64,000 bases of DNA from Pelagibacteraceae bacterium AG-337-G06 (GTDB lineage: Bacteria; Pseudomonadota; Alphaproteobacteria; Pelagibacterales; AG-422-B15), in assembly GCA_003282175.1 (NCBI GenBank), contig QBZX01000001.1, positions 32,615-96,614 on the forward strand, read 5' to 3'. This document shows, piece by piece, positions 28,778 through 38,066 of this stretch. A model generated the notes under the pieces. That model did not search any database. It was not told the DNA's origin and saw only the letters and a list, made by a program, of their open reading frames with translations. Numbering within the stretch: position 1 is the stretch's first letter; every line of letters starts with the position of its first letter. The position numbers and the translations under genes are program-made.

Positions 28778-30015
28778 TGACCTTTTTTAATCAACTTAAA
28801 GAAAGATATGAAGAAGGAAAGACTCTTCCGCAAGAGTTTTATACAGACGAAGAAATATTCTCTGACGAAATGAAAAAAATTTATTTCAAACAGTGGCTAA
28901 TGGTTGATCATGTTAGCCGTATTCCAAATCCTGGAGATTATTTTTTATTTAACGCAGAAAAAGAGTCCATAATTCTAATACGTGGAAGGGATAGTCAAGT
29001 TAGAGCTTTTTACAACGTTTGTTCTCATCGTGGCTCAAGAATATGTTTGGAAGAAGAAGGAACAAAAAAACTGTTAGTTTGTCCATATCATGCTTGGAGT
29101 TTCTCTGCAGAGGGTAAATTAAAGTCAGCACGCTACATGCCAGATGATTTTAAAATGGAAGATTGGGGTTTAAAGCCTTGTCATATGAATATCTATCAAG
29201 GCTTGATATTCATAAATCTTTCAATGGATGAACCAATGGATTTTAATGAGTTTATTGCTCCATTGACTGAGCTTGTAAATTTTCATAATCCTGAAAAGGC
29301 AAAGATTGCTGCTAGACGAAAATATCCTACGAAAGCTAATTTCAAACTTGTCCTAGAAAATTTCCAAGAATGCTATCACTGTGGTCCAGCACATCCAGAG
29401 CTATGTTCAGTACATGAAAAAGACTGGGTATTCACAATGGGTGCCGGTCTTGGAACGGCCCCGGAAAAAGAAACACAAGAATATTTAAAAAAGATTCAAC
29501 CATGGATTGAGGATTGCAAAACAAAAGGAATTCCCTCAAAAACATATTTAGAAACTGAAGAAGGATTAAGTAAGGGATTAAATCGATACGTAGACCGTAC
29601 ACCCATTGGAAATGGAAATTTATCACAAACTAAAGATGGCAAACCAGCCTCTAAACTAATGGGTCAGTTTAAAGAATTTGATGGTGGTTTATCCCAAGTA
29701 AGTTTTAATCCTTTTAGCTGTTGTTACTTTACAAATGATTTTGGAGTTATGTTTATATTTAAGCCATTATCAATTTTGCAGTCTGAAGTTGAATTGATTT
29801 GGTTAGTCAATGAGGAAGCTGAAGAAGGCAAAGATTTTAATGAAGAAAACCTTACTCACATATGGGACGTAACCACTGCACATGACACAACCATTATTGA
29901 AAATAATCAAAATGGTTTGTTGTCTCATTCATTTAGTCCTGGAGTACTCTCACAGAACGAGTCTGCCGTCACGTATTTTTATGATTGGTATTTTACCAAT
30001 ATGAGACTACCATAA
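28777..30015 (+). CDS. Rieske [2Fe-2S] ring-hydroxylating-type oxygenase alpha subunit (CntA/GbcA-like)
   Basis: Rieske motif CSHRGSRICLEEEGTKKLLVCPYHAW; mononuclear Fe motif ENFQECYHCGPAH; start moved to MTFFNQLKERY, ATG overlapping the previous stop. Confidence 0.9.
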   Translation: MTFFNQLKERYEEGKTLPQEFYTDEEIFSDEMKKIYFKQWLMVDHVSRIPNPGDYFLFNAEKESIILIRGRDSQVRAFYNVCSHRGSRICLEEEGTKKLLVCPYHAWSFSAEGKLKSARYMPDDFKMEDWGLKPCHMNIYQGLIFINLSMDEPMDFNEFIAPLTELVNFHNPEKAKIAARRKYPTKANFKLVLENFQECYHCGPAHPELCSVHEKDWVFTMGAGLGTAPEKETQEYLKKIQPWIEDCKTKGIPSKTYLETEEGLSKGLNRYVDRTPIGNGNLSQTKDGKPASKLMGQFKEFDGGLSQVSFNPFSCCYFTNDFGVMFIFKPLSILQSEVELIWLVNEEAEEGKDFNEENLTHIWDVTTAHDTTIIENNQNGLLSHSFSPGVLSQNESAVTYFYDWYFTNMRLP

Positions 30016-30032
30016 TGTAGGACAAATTTCTT

Positions 30033-31388
30033 ATGAAACAGCTGTACAACAAGAATATTTACGACGTTAATAAACCAGTAGAAAGCTATTGGGAAGAGGT
30101 CAGCAGCATTGACCAAAATAAGTATCCAGAATTAGTTGGAGATCAATCATGTGATGTATGTGTCATTGGAGGTGGCTTTACAGGCATTAGTACGGCTTAT
30201 CATATTGCAAAAAATTATGGTGGAGATGTAAGAGTGTTAGAATCTGGGCACTATGGTTTTGCAAGTAGTGCAAGGAATGCGGGTTTTTGCTGTCTACCTG
30301 CTACAAAGTTATCTACCACACAATTAATAAAAAAGTTTGGTATGGAAGAGACAAAGAAATTTTTTTCATCTCAAATTGAAGGTGTTGATCTTCTTGCATC
30401 TATAATATCAGAAAATAATATTGATTGTGAAAAAGTAGGTGATGGCAACCTTGATGTAGCTCACCATCCAGGCAGCAGTGAAGAGTTAAAAGAATGGGGA
30501 AATGAACTGAAAGAGTATTTTGGTATTAATACAAAATGGATACCTAAAGAAGAATTTGATGAAGTTGGACATCAATCAACTGAACAATTTGGAGCAGTTT
30601 TTACAGAGGCTGGATTTGCAATGAATCCGATGGCGTTTATGCGAGGCTTTGCATCAGCAACTGTAGATGCAGGCGCAAAATTACATAGTTTTTCAAGAGT
30701 AAAAAAATGGGAGAGAAATGGATCACATAAGCTAATAACAGATGGTGGATCAATTACTGCGAATAAAGTTGTTGTAGCGACTAATGGTTACACAGATGAG
30801 TCACTACATCCAAGTTTTGCAAATCGAATGATGCCAGTCCTATCAAATATTATTGTTACCAGAGAAATGAGTGATGATGAATTTAAGTTACAAAACTACA
30901 AAACATTAAATCCCATATGTAATTCTAGAGAAATTTTATATTATTATAGAAGAATGCCTTCTAACAGGATGTTGTTTGGCACAAGAGGTGATACTTATGG
31001 TGATGATGCAAGTGCGCTAAAAATGAGAGAATTTATGACTCAAAAATTTAGAGGCGTTTTTCCTAATTGGAATAATATTGATATTGATCACTACTGGAGA
31101 GGTACAGTTGTAATGACTAGAGATTTTGTACCTGCATTTGGCGCATTAGATGACGACAAGTCAGTGTTATTTTCATATGGCTATCAGGCAAATGGTAACA
31201 ATACTACAGTTTATTGTGGAAAGAAGTTGGCTGAGATGATCTATGAATCCAATAGTGGAGAAACTAATATTTCTAAAGTCTATCAAGGACTCTCTCCAAA
31301 AATACCACTAGGGTTTTTAAGATTATGGTATTTAAGACTATATCTATGGTATTCAAATTTTACAGATAAAAGTAAAAAAGAAATATAA
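30033..31388 (+). CDS. FAD-dependent oxidoreductase (DAO family, PuuB-like)
   Basis: SCDVCVIGGGFTGISTAYHIAKNYGGDVRVLES; HYWRGTVVMTRDFVPAFGAL. Confidence 0.88.
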   Translation: MKQLYNKNIYDVNKPVESYWEEVSSIDQNKYPELVGDQSCDVCVIGGGFTGISTAYHIAKNYGGDVRVLESGHYGFASSARNAGFCCLPATKLSTTQLIKKFGMEETKKFFSSQIEGVDLLASIISENNIDCEKVGDGNLDVAHHPGSSEELKEWGNELKEYFGINTKWIPKEEFDEVGHQSTEQFGAVFTEAGFAMNPMAFMRGFASATVDAGAKLHSFSRVKKWERNGSHKLITDGGSITANKVVVATNGYTDESLHPSFANRMMPVLSNIIVTREMSDDEFKLQNYKTLNPICNSREILYYYRRMPSNRMLFGTRGDTYGDDASALKMREFMTQKFRGVFPNWNNIDIDHYWRGTVVMTRDFVPAFGALDDDKSVLFSYGYQANGNNTTVYCGKKLAEMIYESNSGETNISKVYQGLSPKIPLGFLRLWYLRLYLWYSNFTDKSKKEI

Positions 31389-31424
31389 ATTGCATCTATT
31401 ATTTATATAAATTAAAATTTTCAA

Positions 31425-32309
31425 ATGTTGCAAGTTTGGAAGTCATTTTATGCAAGGAGTGATCCTGCAAAAGCTTATTCACTTCTTTCTCCTGCATTGA
31501 TTCTAGTTACTTTAGCTATGCTTATACCTTTAGGGCTAATGTTGAGTTTTAGCTTTTTCACTCAAGTTAGCTTTACTGAAATTGACTACTCTTTCACCGT
31601 TCAAAGGTATATTGATTTTTTTCAAAAGAACTTGCTTGTCTCTTTACTTATAAAATCAGTGAAGATTTCGTTTATTGTAACTTTTGTAACTCTTCTTACT
31701 GCATATCCTGTCTGTTATTACATAGCTTTTTATGTAAAGAAAAATAAAATGTTATGGCTTGTTTTACTGACTTTACCTTTCTGGACATCTTATCTTTTAA
31801 GGGTTTTTTCCTGGAAAATTATACTTGGAACTAAGGGAGTTATTAATTCTTCTTTAATTAATGCAGGACTACTTAGCGAACCTCTCACTTTTCTAATGTA
31901 TTCTGAGACTGCAGTTATCATAACACTTACCCATGCATGGGCAGCATTTGCCTTATTACCTTTGTATGTATCATTGGATAAAATAGATTTTTCTCTAATT
32001 GAAGCTGCCAGAGACTTAGGATTGTCAAGATTAGAAACTTTTTGGAAAATTACACTTCCATTATCTCTTCCTGGAATAATTGGTGCCATACTAATCATTT
32101 TTATTCCAACAGTAGGAGATTATGTTACTCCTGCATTACTTGGAGGAACTGATGGGAGAATGCTATCAAATATGATCCAGGCTTACTTTGGAAAAGTAAA
32201 CAATCTTCCTCTTGGTGCCGCGTCTGCAACTATTATGCTTATTACTGTTGCGATAGTGACAATGATTGTTTCATATACAACAAAAAAACTTACTCAAAGG
32301 ATTTCATAA
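31425..32309 (+). CDS. potB: ABC transporter permease (PotB-like)
   Basis: Binding-protein-dependent permease EAARDLGLSRLETFWKITLPLSLPGI. Confidence 0.88.
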   Translation: MLQVWKSFYARSDPAKAYSLLSPALILVTLAMLIPLGLMLSFSFFTQVSFTEIDYSFTVQRYIDFFQKNLLVSLLIKSVKISFIVTFVTLLTAYPVCYYIAFYVKKNKMLWLVLLTLPFWTSYLLRVFSWKIILGTKGVINSSLINAGLLSEPLTFLMYSETAVIITLTHAWAAFALLPLYVSLDKIDFSLIEAARDLGLSRLETFWKITLPLSLPGIIGAILIIFIPTVGDYVTPALLGGTDGRMLSNMIQAYFGKVNNLPLGAASATIMLITVAIVTMIVSYTTKKLTQRIS

Positions 32310-33125
32310 GTGGAACAAAAGAACAATACATTGTTAATCTATACATTATTGTATTTTGCATTTTTATATATCCCTGTTTTATTCTTGCCAATATTTAGCT
32401 TTAATGATGCAAATTATATGTCATTTCCACTCTCAGGATTTACAACAGAGCATTATGAAGAAATGTGGGCAAAAACAAATTTACATAAAGCTCTTTGGGC
32501 TAGTATCAAAGTAGGTGTAGTTGCAAGTGTCGTCAGCACAACAATTGCACTTTTCGCAGCCAAAGCATTCGCACGTTATAAATTCAGAGGGCAAAATATT
32601 TCTTACGGGGCTATTATGATTCCTTTTTTAATACCAGAAATTATTTTAGCGGTTGCAATACTTGTTATTTGGTTAAGCCTTGGTTTTAAATTAGGACTTG
32701 TACCGGTAACTTTAGGACATATTCTTTTTTGTACTCCATTTGCAATGCTTATTTTAATTGCTCGTATAGAAGGCTTTGATTTCTCACTAGAGGAAGCATC
32801 AAGAGACCTTGGGGAAAACGCCTGGGGGACATTTTACCGAGTATCTCTTCCATTATACCTACCAGGCATAATAGCTTCACTTTTATTGAGTTTTATAATT
32901 TCATTTGATGAATTTGTTCTGGCATTCTTCCTAACTGGAAGCGATGCAACATTGCCTATGTATATGTGGGCTCAAATGAGATTTATTCAGAAACTGCCTC
33001 ATGTATTAGCTTTAGGAGCGGTTATAATTGTGTTTACTACTTTTATAGTTTTGTTAGCATTCTGGTTGAGAAACCTTGGCCAAGGAAAAGAGAAAGCTGA
33101 ATTTGGAATAAAAATACATGAATGA
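32310..33125 (+). CDS. potC: ABC transporter permease (PotC-like), GTG start
   Basis: EEASRDLGENAWGTFYRVSLPLYLPGI; abuts potB. Confidence 0.88.
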   Translation: MEQKNNTLLIYTLLYFAFLYIPVLFLPIFSFNDANYMSFPLSGFTTEHYEEMWAKTNLHKALWASIKVGVVASVVSTTIALFAAKAFARYKFRGQNISYGAIMIPFLIPEIILAVAILVIWLSLGFKLGLVPVTLGHILFCTPFAMLILIARIEGFDFSLEEASRDLGENAWGTFYRVSLPLYLPGIIASLLLSFIISFDEFVLAFFLTGSDATLPMYMWAQMRFIQKLPHVLALGAVIIVFTTFIVLLAFWLRNLGQGKEKAEFGIKIHE

Positions 33126-34200
33126 TTCTTTCATACAGATAAACGGAATTTCTAAGCATTTTGGAAATGTAAAAGCAGTAGATGATGTCTCTTTTCAAAT
33201 CAAAGAGGGAGAGTTTTTCTCTCTGCTAGGCCCGTCAGGTTGTGGCAAAACAACATTATTGAGATTACTAGCTGGCTTTGAGTATCCTACTAGTGGCAAT
33301 CTATTACTTGATGGCAGTGATATTACTGCATTACCTCCTGATAAAAGACCTACAAATATGGTTTTTCAGAATTATGCAATATTTCCACATATCAATGTTG
33401 AAAAAAATGTTCAGTTTGGCTTGAGAAAACTTGGCTTAACAAATGATGAAATTATCAAAAGAGTTAAGGATGTTTTGTCGTTAGTAAAATTAGAAGGTTA
33501 TGAGGAACGCTATAGTAGCCAACTATCTGGAGGTCAAAGACAAAGAGTGGCATTAGCAAGGGCTTTAGTAAGACAACCGAAAGTATTATTATTGGATGAG
33601 CCACTTGGGGCACTAGATAAAAAGTTACGTGACGAAATGCAACTTGAACTAAGAACTCTTCAAAAAGAGATTGGAATAACTTTTGTATTTGTTACACACG
33701 ATCAGCAGGAGGCTATTAGTATGTCAGATCGTGTTGCGGTGATGAGTGAGGGTAAAATTCAGCAGATGTCATCTCCAAACGAATTATATAAAAATCCTCA
33801 AAATATATTTGTGAGTGACTTTATTGGCGAAACTAATTTTTTAAAAGCTAAGACAGATTCTAAAGATGGAGAATATATTAATGTTAACATTGAAGACCTT
33901 GGTTCATTTAAAATAAAAAATAATCTCAATATAAGTGAAAATGCCTCAGATGTTATTTGCAGCGTTCGTCCAGAGACAATGATGATTGACAAAGAAAAAT
34001 CAGACTGGGATATTTGCTTAGAAGGTATAATCAAGCAAACATCATATCTAGGTGAAATGACAAAATTTTACGTTGAAACTAAAGAAATAGAAAAAATTAT
34101 AACCGTATCATCACAATATTTTGATAATCAATCTTTTCAAGATGGTAAATGCTTTATCAGCATAAATTTAAACGATATTTCCTTACTGAATAAAAAATAG
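33118..34200 (+). CDS. potA: ABC transporter ATP-binding protein (PotA-like)
   Basis: GPSGCGKTTLLR, LSGGQRQRVALARAL, TOBE-like C-terminus. Confidence 0.92.
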   Translation: MNDSFIQINGISKHFGNVKAVDDVSFQIKEGEFFSLLGPSGCGKTTLLRLLAGFEYPTSGNLLLDGSDITALPPDKRPTNMVFQNYAIFPHINVEKNVQFGLRKLGLTNDEIIKRVKDVLSLVKLEGYEERYSSQLSGGQRQRVALARALVRQPKVLLLDEPLGALDKKLRDEMQLELRTLQKEIGITFVFVTHDQQEAISMSDRVAVMSEGKIQQMSSPNELYKNPQNIFVSDFIGETNFLKAKTDSKDGEYINVNIEDLGSFKIKNNLNISENASDVICSVRPETMMIDKEKSDWDICLEGIIKQTSYLGEMTKFYVETKEIEKIITVSSQYFDNQSFQDGKCFISINLNDISLLNKK

Positions 34201-34230
34201 CCTGTCCTCAAGAGAAAACAGGCTATTTTA
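34194..34230. terminator. Bidirectional hairpin terminator between convergent potA and potD genes
   Basis: AAAATAGCCTGT ... ACAGGCTATTTT 12-bp stem; potA stop TAG (34198-34200) lies in the stem. Confidence 0.8.
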
Positions 34231-34251
34231 AATTAGTCAATTAGCAGTGAA

Positions 34252-35340
34252 TTAACCACCAGCTACCATTTCAGCCCACTGAGCTTCCATGTAGTCAGTA
34301 ACTTCGTCAGTCGGCATCACGGAGAACATTCCATTATTTAAATGTTCGATAGGATTAGATGCAACACCACGCTCAGCTAATTCATCAGCTGTAAGTGTGC
34401 TAAAGCCAGCTTTATTGCTGTGTCCATAACCCCACTCACTTAATAAGTAAGCAGATGTTTCAGCACTCGTAGCACCGTTAATCATTGCGTATGCTTTATC
34501 AAGGTCTGCACCTTTAACAATTGCAAGACCGCAAGCCCAAGTCATTGTGCCATTAGCAGGTTGCATCATTTTTGCTCCTGCACTCCACGCTATCTCGTTC
34601 CATCCAAGCGCCACGTCTATTTCTCCATTACCTAACGCCTCTATCATTGAAGAAGTGTCTACAAAGAATGCACGAATTTGACCATTATCTCTCATTTCAC
34701 GAAACTTATCGATACCTTGGTCAATAGCAGCTTTTGTTAATTGATCTTGTTCTCTGATGTCAATTCCAAGATGGTGCATCATTAAGAACAATGAATCTGC
34801 AGCTGAGTCTAAAATACCTACTTTACCATTTACTCTAGGGTCTTCCATTAGAGCAAAGCTTTCATTAGAGGCATCCATCCAATCTATTCTGTCTGCCATG
34901 TAAAATAACGTAGTATCTCCCCAGTCGACCGGTGCAAAATAATGCTTACCATCAACCATGCCGCTTGGCAGGTCTCTGACCTCAGGGAACATGTCATTCC
35001 AGTTTTCAATTCTTGATGGATCAAGTGGTTCTAATACACCTGCTCTTACCCATCTTTTTATCTCACCTTGACATGGCCATGCTAAGTCGACTTCAAAACC
35101 TGCTTTTAGTTTTTGCAATCCTTCTTCAGCATCACCAAATATTGAGTATTGAGGGGAACCATGCTCTTCCGCGTATGTTCCAAATAGTCCATCATCGTCG
35201 TAGCCTCCCCACAGGAATACAGATCCTGGCTCATCTGCAAAAGCTTTAGTTGTTGACGTCACACCAGCGATAAACACAAACGATAGTGATATAATCAAAG
35301 CTTTTACAAAAGAATTTTTCATTTCTTTGTATTTTGGCAT
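34252..35340 (-). CDS. potD: ABC transporter substrate-binding protein (PotD-like)
   Basis: Signal peptide, periplasmic binding-protein sequence (VDLAWPCQGEIKRWVRAGVLEPLD); next to potABC. Confidence 0.85.
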   Translation of the reverse strand: MPKYKEMKNSFVKALIISLSFVFIAGVTSTTKAFADEPGSVFLWGGYDDDGLFGTYAEEHGSPQYSIFGDAEEGLQKLKAGFEVDLAWPCQGEIKRWVRAGVLEPLDPSRIENWNDMFPEVRDLPSGMVDGKHYFAPVDWGDTTLFYMADRIDWMDASNESFALMEDPRVNGKVGILDSAADSLFLMMHHLGIDIREQDQLTKAAIDQGIDKFREMRDNGQIRAFFVDTSSMIEALGNGEIDVALGWNEIAWSAGAKMMQPANGTMTWACGLAIVKGADLDKAYAMINGATSAETSAYLLSEWGYGHSNKAGFSTLTADELAERGVASNPIEHLNNGMFSVMPTDEVTDYMEAQWAEMVAGG

Positions 35341-35408
35341 AATTAATCTTCCTCTTTTTTTTTATTTATACCAAAAATTGTACACCTATAGGGTCGCTGG
35401 TCAATATA

Positions 35409-36905
35409 TTAAAGGGGAATCAAGGGACGATTTTTGTTTGAATTAAGCCATGGATCTAACATTTCGTAGTTGTACCCACCCTGGAATACTAATTCATCGC
35501 TGTAAGATCGAGCAATAATTTGGATTCCTGTTGGAATATTGCTAGAGCTTAATCCTGAAGGGACTGATAGGACGGGTAATTTACCCAACATATTAAATGG
35601 ATGTGACATGACCCAAGAAAAATCTGCACACTTCTGCTCTTTATTATTGATAATGATATTTTCATTAACAATATCAATATCAGCTTTAATTGAAGGTAAA
35701 GAGTTTGTAGGACATATAAATAAATCGTAACTGTCTAATATTGGTCCAATTTCTGAATACATACGGCCTGTGATTTCTGAGCTTTCAATAATATCATATC
35801 CAACATAAGCCCCTATTTGATCATGATAGTACTTCTCATTATTTTGAATCGCTCTGATATGTAATTCAGGGACTTCAGCAAACATTTTTGCATAATCAGT
35901 TAATAGTTTTTTTTCATCGTTTGAAAATTTTGCTATGAGGCCATAAAATGAATTTGCGTAATGACTGAAGCAAACTGAATTTACTTCATCTCGATTCCAA
36001 TTTAATTTTACTTCTGTAATTGATGCACCAAGAGCCTCAAATTTTTTTAAAGCCTCCAATGTATTTTTTTCAACTTCTTCATCCACTTCAAAAAATCCAA
36101 GATCAAGTGAATAAGCAATTTTCCAGTTCTTAATATTCTCAAACTTATTAGGAATAATTTTTTTGGGTCTGAGTGAAGCAATATCATTTTTATTTGGACC
36201 ACTCATAACATTTTGCATAAGGGCACAATCACTAACAGTTCTCGCAAGGGGACCAACAACACAATACGGATCATGATTAAAAGGATAACCCATTGGATTT
36301 CTTCCATAGGGAGGTTTGTAACCAACGACTCCGCAGGCCCCAGCAGGGATACGAATTGATCCACCTATATCACTGCCAGTTGCAAGTGATGTGCAACCCG
36401 ACGCTAGTGCGGCAGCACTCCCTCCACTTGAACCTCCTGGTGTCATATCTAAGTTCCAGGGATTTCTTGTGACACCATTCACTTTGGAATGGCAGAATGA
36501 TGTCAGTGAAAACTCTGGGTTAGTTGTGCGCGCATGAATTATTGCACCAGAGCTTACAAGGGACTCTACATCTACATCAGTTCTTTCTGCTATTACGTCT
36601 TTATAGATTAAGCTTCCATTCTTATTAGGTTGTCCCTCTATATTAACTTCATCTTTAATTGCTAAAGGCAAACCTTCCAAAGGCAAAGTAGATTTATCTT
36701 CTGTATATTTTAATTCTGAATGTTTTGCTTCTTTCAATGCTTCTTCGAAGCGAAAAAAATTAAAAGCATTAATTTTTGGGTTTACATTCTCAATTCTTTT
36801 TATTGTCTCATTTAAAAGCTCAACTGGAGACAAAGATTTATTTTTAAATTTTTCTAGGGCTTCAGAAGCTGATAAATAACAAATATCGAGGTCTAAACTA
36901 CTCAT
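35409..36905 (-). CDS. Amidase (amidase signature family)
   Basis: GGSSGGSAAALASG, TGSDIGGSIRIPAGACG motifs. Confidence 0.92.
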   Translation of the reverse strand: MSSLDLDICYLSASEALEKFKNKSLSPVELLNETIKRIENVNPKINAFNFFRFEEALKEAKHSELKYTEDKSTLPLEGLPLAIKDEVNIEGQPNKNGSLIYKDVIAERTDVDVESLVSSGAIIHARTTNPEFSLTSFCHSKVNGVTRNPWNLDMTPGGSSGGSAAALASGCTSLATGSDIGGSIRIPAGACGVVGYKPPYGRNPMGYPFNHDPYCVVGPLARTVSDCALMQNVMSGPNKNDIASLRPKKIIPNKFENIKNWKIAYSLDLGFFEVDEEVEKNTLEALKKFEALGASITEVKLNWNRDEVNSVCFSHYANSFYGLIAKFSNDEKKLLTDYAKMFAEVPELHIRAIQNNEKYYHDQIGAYVGYDIIESSEITGRMYSEIGPILDSYDLFICPTNSLPSIKADIDIVNENIIINNKEQKCADFSWVMSHPFNMLGKLPVLSVPSGLSSSNIPTGIQIIARSYSDELVFQGGYNYEMLDPWLNSNKNRPLIPL

Positions 36906-36957
36906 AAGATTATTTTATTTTAATTTATTAATTAATAAAATATATTGAATTCACACC

Positions 36958-38052
36958 ATGATTGATCAAAACATTAGAGACATTATTAAAAACCAAGACC
37001 CTAATAAAGGAATGGATCAGCTTTTTTTCACCAACAAAGCATTGTTTGATCTAAGTTATGAGGCTGTTTTTAAGAAACAGTGGGTATTTCTTACTCATCT
37101 ATCTTATTTTAATGAAAACAATACATTTATTTATCAAATTAACGGTGGGTTTGTTGAAATAAAAAATTCTAAAGGTAATAATTTAACTATCTCATCATCT
37201 TTGCCTGATTTCAAATGTCATTTAAAAGTTTATGAAAGCTTAATTTTTGTCAACTTTTCTGAAGTACCATATTCATTTGAAGAATTCATAAAACCACTAG
37301 AACCATATATTAAAATTCATGGCCTTAATGACGGTAAGATCGCATTTCAAAAAGACTTTATATTTAATGCTTCTCATCTTGCAACCATTCACAACTTCAA
37401 AGAATGCGCGCATTGTTGGGGGGGTGAGTTTACTCACAAAGATTATTTAAGTGTTCATGGGGAGGCGTATTGTAATTCTTATGGAGCTGGGGTTGGCTCA
37501 GGAATTGAATCTCCTGAATTCAATCAACGTATAAAAGATTGGACATTTGAAAGTCAAAATAAAGGTTTGTTTGTTGGTGAGTACAGTGAAGATACCAACA
37601 AATATTTTAGAATTGCAGAGCGCACTCCTTTACCTGAAGGCATTATGTCTGAGACAATGGATGGTAGCTATTCATGCTCTTCACTGATGGGGGACTTTAA
37701 AACCATAGGACCAGATCATGGTTATACCGCTATTGGTTTTAGCCCATTCAATAGCTTTGTTGCCAATAATGAATTTGTAATTCTTTTTTTATTTACTCCT
37801 GTTAGTCAAAATAAAACAATCGTTACTCAATTTTGGGTTACTCACAAAGATGCTGAAGTTGACATTGATAAAATGATTTTTCTTTGGGACCAAACATCAA
37901 CAGAAGATTCCCAATTGTGTGAAATGAATCAAAAGGGCATTGAAAGTCGAGCTTATCAGCCTGGAAAGTATGGCGAACTAGAGACAAGCTTGGTTCAATA
38001 TCAAAAGTTCTATCTAAGTCATTTACAAAATCACGTTAATGGACTGACTTAA
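36958..38052 (+). CDS. Ring-hydroxylating oxygenase alpha-subunit-like protein lacking the Rieske domain ligands
   Basis: Aligns by eye with the 28777-30015 product (KKQWVFLTHLSYF, HNFKECAHC, SLMGDFK, GFSPFNSF) but has no CxH/CxxH pair. Confidence 0.8.
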   Translation: MIDQNIRDIIKNQDPNKGMDQLFFTNKALFDLSYEAVFKKQWVFLTHLSYFNENNTFIYQINGGFVEIKNSKGNNLTISSSLPDFKCHLKVYESLIFVNFSEVPYSFEEFIKPLEPYIKIHGLNDGKIAFQKDFIFNASHLATIHNFKECAHCWGGEFTHKDYLSVHGEAYCNSYGAGVGSGIESPEFNQRIKDWTFESQNKGLFVGEYSEDTNKYFRIAERTPLPEGIMSETMDGSYSCSSLMGDFKTIGPDHGYTAIGFSPFNSFVANNEFVILFLFTPVSQNKTIVTQFWVTHKDAEVDIDKMIFLWDQTSTEDSQLCEMNQKGIESRAYQPGKYGELETSLVQYQKFYLSHLQNHVNGLT

Positions 38053-38066
38053 GTCAGGGATATAAA

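Noticed and set aside
36958-38052. Rieske-less protein as a frameshifted pseudogene
   Set aside because: One continuous 364-aa frame with catalytic-domain motifs retained; the Rieske segment is replaced in frame.
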